From contig CACDWG010000009.1 of the NCBI GenBank assembly GCA_902556425.1, forward strand, positions 28,402-92,401: DNA of 64,000 nt, read 5' to 3'. Origin of the DNA: UBA4421 sp002704225 (GTDB lineage: Bacteria > Pseudomonadota > Gammaproteobacteria > Pseudomonadales > Azotimanducaceae). Made by a program: the position numbers and the translations under genes. Under the pieces are notes generated by a model. That model was not told the DNA's origin. It searched no databases and was given only the letters and a program-made list of their open reading frames with translations. Below are positions 1 to 9,430 of this stretch, piece by piece. How positions within the stretch are numbered: position 1 is the stretch's first letter; the number at the start of each line of letters is the position of its first letter.

Positions 1-960
1 TCCATCGATGTGCGTGATCAGCGCGAGACGTCTGTTGAAGAGTTCGCCGAGTGGTCAAAAGAACCCGGTTGGGCAAAAGCGCGCAGAGCGAGATTCGCCC
101 GAATTTCCGAAGGTCGCACAGCCATGAAGGCAAATGATGACTATCTCGCTGGCCGTGTGCCTGATTTCAAAACGCGCAAAAAACACGAAGGCGATATCAC
201 TCCGGAAGAGTTGGTGCAGAAGCAGTTGGATACAAACTTTCGAATCATGGAGCAAATCCGCGCTCGGGTTGATGCCATTGTCGAAGACCCTGTTACGGCT
301 GCTGCCCTGAAGCCCTACTACCCATATGGCTGCAAGCGACCAACGTTTCATGATGAGTATTTACCCACGTTTAACTTGCCGCATGTGCATCTTGTGGATA
401 CGGCCCCGCGCGGCGTGAGCAAGATCAACCCACGCGGGGTTGTTCACGACGGAACGGAGTATCCGGTAGACGTATTGATTTACGCCACGGGCTTTGAATG
501 GATGGCTACCTCGACCTTCAACATGATTGTTGGACGAGAGGGCCGCACGCTACGTGACAAGTGGCAACAAGAGGGCACGAAAACCTTCTTGGGTTTGCAT
601 AGCCAAGGTTTTCCTAACTTATTTATCGTGTCCGGACCGCAGGGCGGTGGCGGCAGCTTCAATTTCACCAATGCCATTGAAGAACACGGGGATTACGTGG
701 TCTGGATGCTCAGTACGATGCGTGACAAAGGGGTCGATATTGTCGATGTGAAGTCGGAACCAGAAGAGGAATATGCTGCGCACTGTCGGCAGGCTGATCA
801 GCTAACGCGCCCCTTGCGAGACTGCATTACCTACTACAACGGTCATGGCGAAGCTGAACCCGGCAGCCTTGCGTATTACGGCGGCGGCAATTGGCACAAA
901 TACCGTAAGCGTGCCCAGCAAACCTTGGATCCCTATGCGTTTGAAAGCCGCAGTCGTTAG
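1..960 (+). CDS. Flavin-containing / Baeyer-Villiger-type monooxygenase, C-terminal part (5' end outside window)
   Basis: The frame is open from base 1 to the TAG at 958-960, so this is the last 319 residues of a longer gene; the GTG at base 10 is only an internal codon. The motif YATGFEW (from base 481) and the following SGPQGGGGS segment are typical of the C-terminal half of class B flavin monooxygenases, where the ATG motif links the FAD and NADPH domains. The N-terminal FAD-binding GxGxxG and the BVMO fingerprint would lie upstream of the window. A second monooxygenase of the same class lies at 3348, and this neighbourhood suggests oxygenation of ketones or other lipophilic catabolic intermediates. 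Substrate unknown. Confidence 0.85.
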   Translation, partial: SIDVRDQRETSVEEFAEWSKEPGWAKARRARFARISEGRTAMKANDDYLAGRVPDFKTRKKHEGDITPEELVQKQLDTNFRIMEQIRARVDAIVEDPVTAAALKPYYPYGCKRPTFHDEYLPTFNLPHVHLVDTAPRGVSKINPRGVVHDGTEYPVDVLIYATGFEWMATSTFNMIVGREGRTLRDKWQQEGTKTFLGLHSQGFPNLFIVSGPQGGGGSFNFTNAIEEHGDYVVWMLSTMRDKGVDIVDVKSEPEEEYAAHCRQADQLTRPLRDCITYYNGHGEAEPGSLAYYGGGNWHKYRKRAQQTLDPYAFESRSR

Positions 961-1047
961 CCTGAAAAGGAGCGTCAAGACTGACTTTTCGGGCTCGGTA
1001 TTGAGGCACTCAAAGGCTCTTTCGTACGCAGGTATCGAGATGTTCTG

Positions 1048-1968
1048 CTAGCCCCAGTCCTGCTTACCAAAATGCTCGCCTAGGTGATCCAGAAAGAGTC
1101 GGATTTTAACCGACAGATTTCTGCGGCTGGGGTAGACCGCGTAGATTCCGAAGTCCAGATCCGAGACTGTAGTCTCGAAGTCTGATAAAACTCGCACTAA
1201 GGTGCCACTGGATAGGTGGGGCTTCACCGTCCATACGGGAAGCAGTGCAACGCCAAGACCCGATAGCGTTGCAGAACGCAGGGAATCGCCATTGTTGGTC
1301 TGGAAGTTACCGGCCACTGGAATGTCTGTAGATCGATTGTCGCTGTTGCGAAATTGCCAAACAGACGCGGCCGAGCCGAACTCAAAACGGTAGGTAAGGC
1401 AGTTATGATTCAGCAGATCCGTTGGGGTTGAGGGTTTGCCGTGTTGTCGCCAGTAATCCGGGCTAGCGCAGACAACTCTGGGACTGGAAGCCAAATGCTT
1501 TCTGATCATTGTCGAGTCTGCTTTGTCGCCGGTTCGAATGGCCAAATCAATGCCGTGTTCGGTTAAGTCCACATCCGTGTCTGTCAGCCACAAATAGAGG
1601 TTGAGGTCCGGATACTGCTCGAGAAACGAGGGGATCAGCGGTGCGACCAGTTGAGTGCCTAATGATGTGCGTGACTGAATTCGCAGCGTACCCCGCGGCC
1701 GAATCGCCAGTTGGCTCACCGCGTCGCGTAGCTCGTCAATGTCCTGAACCAAACGTTCGGCACGCTCCAGATATACCTGTCCGGCTTCGGTAAGCGTCAG
1801 CTTTCGGGTGGTTCTATTGAGCAGTCTAACGCCCAAGTCTTCTTCCAGTGCGGTCATTTGGCGAGACACGCTGGCAGGGGAGAGGCCTGTTTGGCGGCTG
1901 GCTCCGGAGAGACTGCCAATTTGAGCCACGGTCAGAAATAGCCGTGTGGTTTTCACGTTGTCCATCAT
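1048..1968 (-). CDS. LysR family transcriptional regulator
   Basis: 306 aa, the normal LysR length. An N-terminal winged helix-turn-helix occupies about residues 5-65, with the usual SVSRQMTALEEDLGVRLL recognition helix region, followed by a periplasmic-binding-protein-like effector domain. Two adjacent ATG codons (1966-1968 and 1963-1965) could start it; neither has a strong ribosome binding site. It is divergent from the acyl-CoA dehydrogenase at 2095, with about 126 bp between them, the classic LysR layout. TTGTTTCG (1968-1975) and its complement CGAAACAA (2047-2054) flank that gap and could be part of an operator. I infer that it controls the catabolic genes to its right; the inducer is unknown. 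Confidence 0.9.
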   Translation of the reverse strand: MMDNVKTTRLFLTVAQIGSLSGASRQTGLSPASVSRQMTALEEDLGVRLLNRTTRKLTLTEAGQVYLERAERLVQDIDELRDAVSQLAIRPRGTLRIQSRTSLGTQLVAPLIPSFLEQYPDLNLYLWLTDTDVDLTEHGIDLAIRTGDKADSTMIRKHLASSPRVVCASPDYWRQHGKPSTPTDLLNHNCLTYRFEFGSAASVWQFRNSDNRSTDIPVAGNFQTNNGDSLRSATLSGLGVALLPVWTVKPHLSSGTLVRVLSDFETTVSDLDFGIYAVYPSRRNLSVKIRLFLDHLGEHFGKQDWG

Positions 1969-2094
1969 TGTTTCGAAATCTGCAAAGGTGATGCTTATTT
2001 TGTGGGCATTATCATCATGGATTAGGCGTAATACAATCTCGTGAAACGAAACAAGAAGCGCTAAAGAACCGATTTAGTCCTGAGGGGGAAACAA

Positions 2095-3282
2095 GTGTCA
2101 GAAGCAGCAGAATTTCGGGCAGAGACGCGGGCCTGGCTGGAGGAAAATTGTCCTACTGGCGCCCGTGGTCCCGGCAATGTTCCCTGGGGTAGTCGGAAGA
2201 TCGACCTGCCGAAGGACAGTTGCGAATGGCTTGATAATATGGCGATGAAAGGGTGGACTGTTCCCACTTGGCCCAAGGCATACGGCGGTGCGGAACTTGA
2301 TTCAGCCCGGTACCTGATTCTTTTGGATGAACTGCGGCGCATCAACGCGCGCTCACCGCTCATCGGTCGGGGGGTAAACTACATTGGCCCCACCATTTTG
2401 GAGTTCGGCACCGACGAGCAGAAGGCGCGCTGGCTGCCGGGTATGGCTCGTGGCGACGGAGGATGGTGCATGGGTTACTCCGAGCCCGGGGCCGGTTCTG
2501 ACTTGGCCAGTCTCAGTACCAAGGCCGAGCGTCATGGCGATGAATACATCATCAATGGCCGAAAAATATGGACGTCGGACGCCACCCATGGCGACTACAT
2601 ATTCGCTCTGGTGCGGACAGACGACAAGGCAGCGAAACATGATGGCATCAGTCTGATCCTGATTGATATGGATCAACCCGGAGTTCAAGTTCGGCCAATT
2701 CGGCTTATCAGCGGTAGCAGTCCGTTCTGCGAGACCCTCTTTGAAGATGCAACTGCCAGCGCGATGGATATCATCGGCCCGGTCAACCAGGGCTGGACAG
2801 TGGGTAAACGGCTTTTGCAGTACGAGCGTTCCACTCACGCAGGTATCAATATATCGGGTACTCAAGGTGGCGTTGATGAGGTGCCGCTAACAGAAATAGT
2901 TACCGACCTTTTGCCCACAGATGACGCCTCTGGACGGATTTTAGACAACGCCCAGCGTTCGGCATTATTGCAGTGGCAGATGCGGCAGCGAACCTACGAA
3001 ATGACCCAGCGGCGGGCCATGGAAGAAGCCAAAGCCAGAGCGCCGGGTTTTACATCATCAGCGGTTAAGTTAACCGGTACGTTGCTGAAGCAAGAACGGG
3101 ATGAATTGCATTTGTCAGCCCTTGGCTTCAACGGTCTGTACTGGGAGAGCGACGATGTGTCCAAGGCCGCGCTCAAACAAACGCGTACCTGGCTGCATCA
3201 AAAGTCGTTAACCATTGCGGGAGGCACTGCCGAGGTACAGCGCAATATTATTGCGAAGCGAGTATTGGGTCTGCCGGACTAG
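2095..3282 (+). CDS. Acyl-CoA dehydrogenase family protein
   Basis: 395 aa FAD enzyme of the acyl-CoA dehydrogenase fold: N-terminal helical domain, middle beta domain with the flavin-contact motif CMGYSEPGAGSDLAS (about residues 124-138), and C-terminal helical domain ending AEVQRNIIAKRVLGLP, the family's usual end. It should introduce an alpha,beta double bond into an acyl-CoA, passing electrons to ETF. The start is GTG, chosen because GAGGGGGAA lies just upstream (2082-2090). It is the first gene of the plus-strand series with the monooxygenase at 3348 and the SDR at 5053. The exact acyl substrate cannot be read from sequence. Confidence 0.92.
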   Translation: MSEAAEFRAETRAWLEENCPTGARGPGNVPWGSRKIDLPKDSCEWLDNMAMKGWTVPTWPKAYGGAELDSARYLILLDELRRINARSPLIGRGVNYIGPTILEFGTDEQKARWLPGMARGDGGWCMGYSEPGAGSDLASLSTKAERHGDEYIINGRKIWTSDATHGDYIFALVRTDDKAAKHDGISLILIDMDQPGVQVRPIRLISGSSPFCETLFEDATASAMDIIGPVNQGWTVGKRLLQYERSTHAGINISGTQGGVDEVPLTEIVTDLLPTDDASGRILDNAQRSALLQWQMRQRTYEMTQRRAMEEAKARAPGFTSSAVKLTGTLLKQERDELHLSALGFNGLYWESDDVSKAALKQTRTWLHQKSLTIAGGTAEVQRNIIAKRVLGLPD

Positions 3283-3347
3283 TCCGGTTGCCGAAGCAAA
3301 TAGAGGGGTTGGATTGGGTCTTAAAGCCTTAATACAGGGATACAGTC

Positions 3348-4997
3348 ATGGCAGAACAAAATTCTCAGATGGAAAACATCGCGCAGATCGACACGCACCT
3401 GGATTATCAGGCCGTCATTATCGGCGCCGGTGTCGCAGGGATCTATCAAATTAAGCGTTTGGCCGACCTGGGTGTTCGAGCCACGGTTCTTGACGCGAAC
3501 GCTGATCTGGGCGGCACGTGGTACAACAACCGCTATCCCGGTGCGCGATTTGATTCCGAAAGCTATACCTATAGCTATTCGTTTTCGAAGGAAGTGCTCG
3601 ACGAGTGGCATTGGACCGAAAAGTTTTCACCCCAGCCCGAGACGTTGCAGTACCTGAACTTTGTCACAGACAAATTTGATCTGCGTAAATACATGCAGTT
3701 CGGCTGCTGGGTCGAATCAATGGTATTCGACGATGAGGCGAACTTTTGGACGATTCGGCTGGCCGACGGCTGCGACATAACCACCCGCTTTGTCATTTCA
3801 GGGATGGGTGTTTTGTCGACGCCCACGCTGCCGAATTTTGAGGGCATGGGGAGTTTTGAGGGCAAATCGTTTCACGCATCGCAATGGCCGCACGAGCCGC
3901 TTGATTTGACGGGCAAGCGTGTTGCCGTTGTCGGCAGTGGGGCGACAGCGATTCAACTCATACCTGAGGTGGCGAAGGTGGCGAAAAGTCTGACCGTTTT
4001 TCAACGTCGCGCCAATTGGGCGGCACCGCTGAACAATGGCCCGATCACTGAGTCTGATATGGATGAAATACGCCAACGCTATGACGAAATTTTTGCCACC
4101 TGTGCTCGCACACCGGGCGGATTCGAGCATGAGCCAGATCGACGAGGATTTTACGATGTGAGTCCGCAGGAGCGGCGGGAGCTTTGGGACAGGCTATACG
4201 ACGAACCGGGTTTCGGTATTTGGCTGCAAAATTTCACGGACATTTTTTTCGATGAAAAAGCCAATGCGGAATTTTCTGACTACGTCGCTGACCGCATTCG
4301 CCAGCGTGTCGACGACGCGGCTGTCGCTGAATTGCTGATTCCAAAAGATCACGGCTTTGGCATTCAGCGGGTGCCCATGGAGACCGGCTACTTCGAAACC
4401 TATAACCGCGACAACGTATCGCTGGTGGATGGTGCGGCTACTCCCATCGTGCGTGTTACACCGACGGGCATCGAAACCAGTGAAGATGCATTCGAGTTCG
4501 ACGTGATCGTGTATGCCACTGGGTTCGATGCGTTTACGGGAGCCTTTGATCAAATTGATATTCAGGGAGTCGGCGGTGTGCGTCTGCGCGATAAATGGCA
4601 TGCAGGCCCGGTGACCTACCTCGGTGCAACGGTTCGAAGCTTTCCTAATTTTCTGATGCTTGTTGGACCTCAAACCGCCGCATCGAACTTCCCTCGTGGT
4701 GCGGAACTGAGTGTCGACTGGGTAACGCCCTTGCTTGAGTACATGTGGTCACAGGGTTATCAACGCTTCGATGTTGACGAGACCGCTGAGGCTGAGTGGT
4801 TCCAGCATGTGAAGGACATGTACCAAGGTATGCTGCTGCGTAATGCGAAAAGCTGGTTTACAGGATACAACTCAAACATTGAGGGTCATGAACACGGCAA
4901 GATGCGCTACAACATCTACAACGGCGGTGGGCCGCGATACGCCCGGATGCTCGCAGAAGCGGCGGAGAATGATTACAAAGGTATGCGTTTTCAGTAA
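3348..4997 (+). CDS. Type I Baeyer-Villiger monooxygenase (FAD/NADPH dependent)
   Basis: 549 aa. The FAD Rossmann motif GAGVAG is at residues 26-31, followed by GGTWYNNRYPGARFD, characteristic of cyclohexanone-monooxygenase-like enzymes. The BVMO fingerprint FEGKSFHASQWP is at about residues 170-181, and a second dinucleotide motif GSGATA for NADPH follows. YATGFD lies near residue 390. Such enzymes insert oxygen next to a ketone to give an ester or lactone. It lies between the acyl-CoA dehydrogenase and an SDR; an SDR that oxidises an alcohol to a ketone and an amidohydrolase_2 enzyme that can open a lactone are both immediate neighbours, so a ketone-to-lactone-to-acid route is plausible. 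Substrate is inferred only. Confidence 0.9.
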   Translation: MAEQNSQMENIAQIDTHLDYQAVIIGAGVAGIYQIKRLADLGVRATVLDANADLGGTWYNNRYPGARFDSESYTYSYSFSKEVLDEWHWTEKFSPQPETLQYLNFVTDKFDLRKYMQFGCWVESMVFDDEANFWTIRLADGCDITTRFVISGMGVLSTPTLPNFEGMGSFEGKSFHASQWPHEPLDLTGKRVAVVGSGATAIQLIPEVAKVAKSLTVFQRRANWAAPLNNGPITESDMDEIRQRYDEIFATCARTPGGFEHEPDRRGFYDVSPQERRELWDRLYDEPGFGIWLQNFTDIFFDEKANAEFSDYVADRIRQRVDDAAVAELLIPKDHGFGIQRVPMETGYFETYNRDNVSLVDGAATPIVRVTPTGIETSEDAFEFDVIVYATGFDAFTGAFDQIDIQGVGGVRLRDKWHAGPVTYLGATVRSFPNFLMLVGPQTAASNFPRGAELSVDWVTPLLEYMWSQGYQRFDVDETAEAEWFQHVKDMYQGMLLRNAKSWFTGYNSNIEGHEHGKMRYNIYNGGGPRYARMLAEAAENDYKGMRFQ

Positions 4998-5052
4998 GCG
5001 CTGACAAGACCCTGTGTCGAACGAAACGATGAACCGGTAGGAATGAGTGGCA

Positions 5053-5811
5053 ATGAATGTGGACAAGCGAGTGGTTCTGGTGACTGGGGGCGCAAGTGGT
5101 ATTGGTCGCGCCACCGTCGATCGCCTAGCGCAGGCTAACGTGCATGTGGTGGTGGCCGACGTACAGGTAACTCTGGCCGCTGAAGTAGTGGCGCAGGTGA
5201 AGACTGCCGGAGGCAGCGCAGAGGTCTGCGAGCTGAATGTGGCAGAGGCGGGGGCCGCAGCCGCAGCCGTGGTGTCAATTGTCGAGACCCATGGTCGGTT
5301 AGATGGAGCGTTCAATAATGCGGGCATCGTCGGGCCGAAGACGAAGCTGCTAGAGATTGACCCGTTGGAGTGGGCCCAGGTGCTTGCCGTGAACCTGACG
5401 GGCGTCTTCAACTGTGTGCAGGCTGAGATCGCGCAGATGATCCAGCAAGAAGCGGGCGGGAGCATCGTCAATACTGCCTCGATCTGTGGCTTAGTGGCCC
5501 TGCCTCATGCAACCGCTTATAACGCAGCCAAACATGGGGTCGTTGGTCTGACGAAGTCAGCCGCGCTGGAGTATGGGCCAAAGAATATTCGGGTTAACGC
5601 GGTGTGTCCCGGCTTCATCGACACCCCGATGCTGGCTCAAGGCGCGGGTGCCAGTCCGGAGGTGCTTGAAGGCGTCCTGCGTTCGGTTCCCATGCGCCGC
5701 GTGGCGGGCCCAGAGGAAGTTGCCGACGTGGTTGCTTGGTTACTGTCCGCACAGTCGAGCTATGTGACCGGCGTCGCCATGCCGATTGATGGAGGTTGGG
5801 TCACCCAATAG
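5053..5811 (+). CDS. SDR family NAD(P)-dependent oxidoreductase
   Basis: 252 aa classical short-chain dehydrogenase: cofactor motif TGGASGIG near the N-terminus, NNAG in the middle, and catalytic YNAAK with an upstream serine in NTASICG. It ends with the usual GVAMPIDGGW. I chose the ATG at 5053 over the in-frame GTG at 5047 because AGGAA at 5039-5043 is about 9 nt from the ATG but only 3 nt from the GTG. It lies 55 nt after the monooxygenase and probably belongs to the same transcript, oxidising an alcohol or reducing a ketone in the same pathway. Confidence 0.9.
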   Translation: MNVDKRVVLVTGGASGIGRATVDRLAQANVHVVVADVQVTLAAEVVAQVKTAGGSAEVCELNVAEAGAAAAAVVSIVETHGRLDGAFNNAGIVGPKTKLLEIDPLEWAQVLAVNLTGVFNCVQAEIAQMIQQEAGGSIVNTASICGLVALPHATAYNAAKHGVVGLTKSAALEYGPKNIRVNAVCPGFIDTPMLAQGAGASPEVLEGVLRSVPMRRVAGPEEVADVVAWLLSAQSSYVTGVAMPIDGGWVTQ

Positions 5812-5879
5812 CTTGCGCGCTTTTCAGCCGCAAACAGACCCTCAACACCGCCGAAGTATTACCGAGGAAGGAGAAAGGT

Positions 5880-6905
5880 ATGGCTGCAAACACAGGTCAG
5901 TCGAGTCCTGATGACGCATGGTTAGCGACATTGGATGAAGAGGTACTTGAACCCGAATTGCCGATTATCGATCCCCACCACCATCTGTGGGTGCGAAACG
6001 GCTACACCTATTTGATGCCGGAGTTGGCCTCTGATTTGGCCAGCGGACACAACGTTGTGGCCACGGTCTATGCAGAATGTCATTCGATGTACCGCGCAGA
6101 CGGCCCCGAGGCGCAGCGTTCACTCGGTGAAACGGAGTTTGTGCGAGGACAAGCCGCGATGAGTGCCAGCGGTGGCTTCGGTGCGACTCGGGCGTGTGAT
6201 GTGATGTTTGGCAATGTCGACCTCACCCAAGGTGCTGCCGTTGAGTCATTGCTTGAGCAACATCTTGAAGCCTCCGGCGGAGGTTTCCGAGGTGTCAGGC
6301 TCTCCAGTGGCTGGCATGCGGATCCGCAAATTTCTAACGTGGGCGACCGTTCAGGTCTCTTGGTGGATTCGACCGTGAACGAAGCGATATCCGTTGTTGA
6401 CCGAATGGGTCTGTCGCTGGACTGTTGGCTGTATCACACACAACTCGAGGAGGTGGCTCAGCTTGCCGATACGCATCCAGAGTTAACGATCATTCTCAAC
6501 CACGTTGGTAGCCCTATTCTGGGTGGCCCGTACCGGGGCAAAAACGACGAAGTATTCGCTGAATGGCATGCAGCGATTCTTCGGGTGAGTGAGCGGCAAA
6601 ACGTCTATGTGAAACTTGGGGCCATGCCAATTCGCATGCCCAGCTACGAGGGCGATCGAACCCTGCCGCCAAGCTCCGAAGAGGTGGCTACTGCCTGGCG
6701 CCCCTGGATGGAAACCTGTATTGGCGCCTTTGGCCCTGCTCGTTCGATGTACGAGTCAAACTTTCCGGTGCAAAAACGCTGGTGCAGCTATCAGGTGTGT
6801 TGGAACGCGTTTAAACGTATTTCTGCTGGCGCGTCCGCGTCGGAAAAAGGCGACCTATTTGCCGGTGCTGCGGCACGAGCCTATCGGATAGAGCGTTTCC
6901 AATAG
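5880..6905 (+). CDS. Amidohydrolase_2 family TIM-barrel hydrolase (lactonase-like)
   Basis: 341 aa. The N-terminal metal motif DPHHHLW and the later NHVG and ESNFPV motifs match the amidohydrolase_2 family, which includes 2-pyrone-4,6-dicarboxylate lactonase and fuconolactonase-like enzymes. An in-frame TTG at 5796 would overlap the upstream SDR; I prefer the ATG at 5880 because of the strong AGGAAGGAG just upstream (about 5865-5873). As the third gene after a Baeyer-Villiger enzyme, a lactone or ester substrate is attractive, but this is inference. No signal peptide is visible, so it acts in the cytoplasm. Confidence 0.85.
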   Translation: MAANTGQSSPDDAWLATLDEEVLEPELPIIDPHHHLWVRNGYTYLMPELASDLASGHNVVATVYAECHSMYRADGPEAQRSLGETEFVRGQAAMSASGGFGATRACDVMFGNVDLTQGAAVESLLEQHLEASGGGFRGVRLSSGWHADPQISNVGDRSGLLVDSTVNEAISVVDRMGLSLDCWLYHTQLEEVAQLADTHPELTIILNHVGSPILGGPYRGKNDEVFAEWHAAILRVSERQNVYVKLGAMPIRMPSYEGDRTLPPSSEEVATAWRPWMETCIGAFGPARSMYESNFPVQKRWCSYQVCWNAFKRISAGASASEKGDLFAGAAARAYRIERFQ

Positions 6906-7030
6906 CCTTGGCAGGCGCTTCTATACGCTAGATCTGTGCGGAGAAGGGGAGGCGAAAATAGCTGGAATAATGATGGACATTATTCTGAGCTGCTGTAAAA
7001 GATTGGGCATTCATCTGAGGAGCAAAATCG

Positions 7031-7462
7031 ATGGAGGTTGTGAACAAAGTTTTTCCTAATCGGGAACAGATCGAGGGTTTTATGGCGCCGGGTCAGGATG
7101 GCCCGATCTACATGCTGAACCTGCTGACGTTCAAGGAAAAAGCCGAGTATCCGGACGGTCGCGATACTGATCTGACCGGAGCCGAGGCCTACGCTGTCTA
7201 CAGCGCTGAAGTGGCGGGTCATTTAGCGACAGTAGGTGGTCGCCCAATGTTTGCTGCCAAGGTAGAGCGTCTCATGTTGGGTGAGGTGGAAGAGCTTTGG
7301 GATACAGCAGCTATTGCTATGTACCCCTCGAGAAAAGCCATGATGGAGATGATGAGTTCCCCGGATTATCAAGCCTCTGCCGTTCACCGGACCGCAGGAC
7401 TAGCAGGCCAACTGAACATCGAATTGGTAGAACCCATGGGCGCTTGGTTGATGCAGGAGTAA
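7031..7462 (+). CDS. DUF1330-like small protein
   Basis: 143 aa, cytoplasmic. The pattern GPIYMLNLLTFKEKA, then GAEAYAVYSAEVA, then WDTAAIAMYPSRKAMMEMM resembles the DUF1330 ferredoxin-like (dimeric alpha/beta barrel) fold, in which two such units form a barrel. The usual end of the family, a segment close to the start of helix 2 with YPS or FPS, is present. Function of the family is not established; members are often found next to catabolic dehydrogenases and oxygenases, as here. It is the last plus-strand gene before a convergent amidohydrolase. Confidence 0.7.
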   Translation: MEVVNKVFPNREQIEGFMAPGQDGPIYMLNLLTFKEKAEYPDGRDTDLTGAEAYAVYSAEVAGHLATVGGRPMFAAKVERLMLGEVEELWDTAAIAMYPSRKAMMEMMSSPDYQASAVHRTAGLAGQLNIELVEPMGAWLMQE

Positions 7463-7522
7463 GTCCCGTCCTCTCGATGGCTTCTTCTCGACAGGTGTTT
7501 GACGAAGCGCTTAAGTCAAAGA

Positions 7523-7560
7523 GTTTTCGAAAGGCGGCTTAACAGCCGCTGTCCGAAAAC
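7523..7560. terminator. Hairpin between convergent genes, possible bidirectional terminator
   Basis: GTTTTCG (7523-7529) pairs with CGAAAAC (7554-7560), and GCGGCT (7534-7539) pairs with AGCCGC (7544-7549) around a TAAC loop, with a short internal loop between. It lies between the ends of the DUF1330 gene (+) and the amidohydrolase gene (-). There is no clear T-run after either arm, so termination by this element is only likely. Confidence 0.5.
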
Positions 7561-7575
7561 ACGACATTCCACGCA

Positions 7576-9276
7576 TCAACCACGCACAAAGCTGCGAATT
7601 ACCTCTCCCGGCCGGTGTCCGGTGTGCACGCCGTTTTGTACAACGACCTGCCCCGCGACAATTGTCGCGTCGTAGCCTCGGCTTTTGACGATGAAACGCC
7701 CGCCACCATGTGGAAAATCGTTCACGTACTCCGGGTGGCAGGTATGCAGGTTTTCATAATCTATTACGTTGATGTCTGCATGCCATCCTTCCCGCAGTTC
7801 GCCGCGTTCCTTCAGTCCGATGATTTGTGCTGACTTGCCGGTGATGCGGTGAATCGCCTCTGGCAGGCTATAAACACCCTGCTTTCGGGTCAGTTCGCTC
7901 AGCAAGACAGTAGGAGAGTCCGTGTCGGTGAAAAACCCCACATGAGCACCGGCGTCGCCCAGCATGGGCACAACATGGGGCAGCCGCATGTAGTTCCATT
8001 GGTTTTCGAGATTTCCGCCGAACATCCAGTAGTTGAAAAATTCGCGGCCTTCAGAGGCCAGCAGCCGATCCACGTAGACTTCTACCGGGTCTTTGCCCGC
8101 GGATTCCGCAAGCTGTAACAAGCTCGCTTGTCGTCCGAAATCCAAGTTCGGCGTTTGCTCGTTGCCAAACGGGTGCAGCATGGGGGCCAGATGCTTCATG
8201 TCCCCGGACGCGATGCCTTCGGCAATTAAGTTTGCTCGCGTGGTGGCGTTTTTGAGAGCGTCAACTCGGGCGGACACAGAGGGCAGTGCCATCAGGTCAC
8301 GCCAAGCGGCGGACTTTTTGGTGAACGGCGAGAGTTGAGCGAGGCCAAAGAAGGCGCCGCTCGGGCGGGTATGGCATATGCTCGCTAATCGTTTACCGCC
8401 GGTATTTTGCTCTTCAAAAAAAGCCTCCCAGCGCGCAACGCCACCGTCGCCTTCTGCACCAGTGCCGCCAGAGAACAACACCTGGCAACCGAGATCTGTG
8501 GCATCGCGGAACATCTGCAACTCGGTTTCAAAGCGTGTTTGCATGTCGTTCGCTGACTGGAACAACGCGCCGTGGCCGCCACCGGCGACGACGGCCTCTT
8601 GGATCGCCTTGGTCTCCCTCAGGTCTGCCCAAGTGCCGGGTGTGCATCTGCCGTCGGGAACGGTATGCAGTAAAAAACGCGAGGTCGAAAAGCCGACGGC
8701 GCCTTCCTCTACGGACTGTTTGACCATCTGCGCGATGTGTTCAAGTTCTCGGTCGTCGGGTTGCGCGCCTTCGTCCATGCTTCTATCGCCCATGGCTTCG
8801 TAACGAATCGCCGAGTGGCCGGCCAGACCAACCACATTGAGCGCAGGTTGCAGAGACTGCACGGAATCCAAATACTCGCCATAGCTGGTCCAGTCCCAAG
8901 GCAGGCCATCCATGATCGCATCCGCTGCGATGTCTTCGACAGACTCCATCAATTCCGCTAAATATCGACGATTCTTGGGGCTGCAGGGGGCAAAGGTAAC
9001 GCCGCAATTCCCGATCATCGCAGTGGTGACGCCGTGGTAAGAGCTTGAGCTCATTAAGGGGTCCCAGCCAATCTGGGCATCCAGATGTGTGTGTAAATCA
9101 ACGAAGCCCGGGGTGACGATTTTGCCTGAAGCATCCAGGGTGTCCTTTGCCGTCGCGCCTGATAAGTCGCCAATGCGTTTGATTCGTCCGTCGCTGATGG
9201 CGACGTCAGCCCTGATCGCGTCAGCCCCACTGCCATCGATGACCGACCCGCCCGCTATGATGAGATCGTATTCCAT
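7576..9276 (-). CDS. Amidohydrolase, N-acyl-D-amino-acid deacylase type
   Basis: 566 aa. It opens with IIAGGSVIDGSG and has the metal-binding VDLHTHLDAQ near residue 60, then GVTTAMIGNCGVTFAPC, the hallmark of the N-acyl-D-amino-acid deacylase (D-aminoacylase) group of the urease-like amidohydrolases. The C-terminal half carries GDAGAHVGFFTDTDSPT and the closing small beta domain with GRFIVKSRGYDATIVAGQ. It should hydrolyse an amide or related bond; many members have no proven substrate. AGGAGGG lies about 7 nt upstream of the ATG. It is transcribed toward the DUF1330 gene and is divergent from the SDR at 9431. Confidence 0.87.
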   Translation of the reverse strand: MEYDLIIAGGSVIDGSGADAIRADVAISDGRIKRIGDLSGATAKDTLDASGKIVTPGFVDLHTHLDAQIGWDPLMSSSSYHGVTTAMIGNCGVTFAPCSPKNRRYLAELMESVEDIAADAIMDGLPWDWTSYGEYLDSVQSLQPALNVVGLAGHSAIRYEAMGDRSMDEGAQPDDRELEHIAQMVKQSVEEGAVGFSTSRFLLHTVPDGRCTPGTWADLRETKAIQEAVVAGGGHGALFQSANDMQTRFETELQMFRDATDLGCQVLFSGGTGAEGDGGVARWEAFFEEQNTGGKRLASICHTRPSGAFFGLAQLSPFTKKSAAWRDLMALPSVSARVDALKNATTRANLIAEGIASGDMKHLAPMLHPFGNEQTPNLDFGRQASLLQLAESAGKDPVEVYVDRLLASEGREFFNYWMFGGNLENQWNYMRLPHVVPMLGDAGAHVGFFTDTDSPTVLLSELTRKQGVYSLPEAIHRITGKSAQIIGLKERGELREGWHADINVIDYENLHTCHPEYVNDFPHGGGRFIVKSRGYDATIVAGQVVVQNGVHTGHRPGEVIRSFVRG

Positions 9277-9349
9277 TCCCTAGCCCTCCTCGAAATGTCG
9301 ATTTTATTGTTATCCCATACGCTCAGAAAATGCCGTTTGGCACGCGCCG

Positions 9350-9375
9350 CGTCAAGCTGGCCCTGGGTCTTGACG
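9350..9375. promoter_or_regulatory. Inverted repeat in a divergent promoter region
   Basis: CGTCAAG (9350-9356) and CTTGACG (9369-9375) form a 7-bp inverted repeat with a 12-bp spacer. It lies in the 154-bp gap between the divergent amidohydrolase and SDR genes. The geometry would suit a dimeric repressor, but no known consensus is recognised. Confidence 0.25.
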
Positions 9376-9430
9376 AACCAAGCAAATCGAATCCATCCTA
9401 AGAGCGGAAGCACCAAAAAGGGAGGAGAGC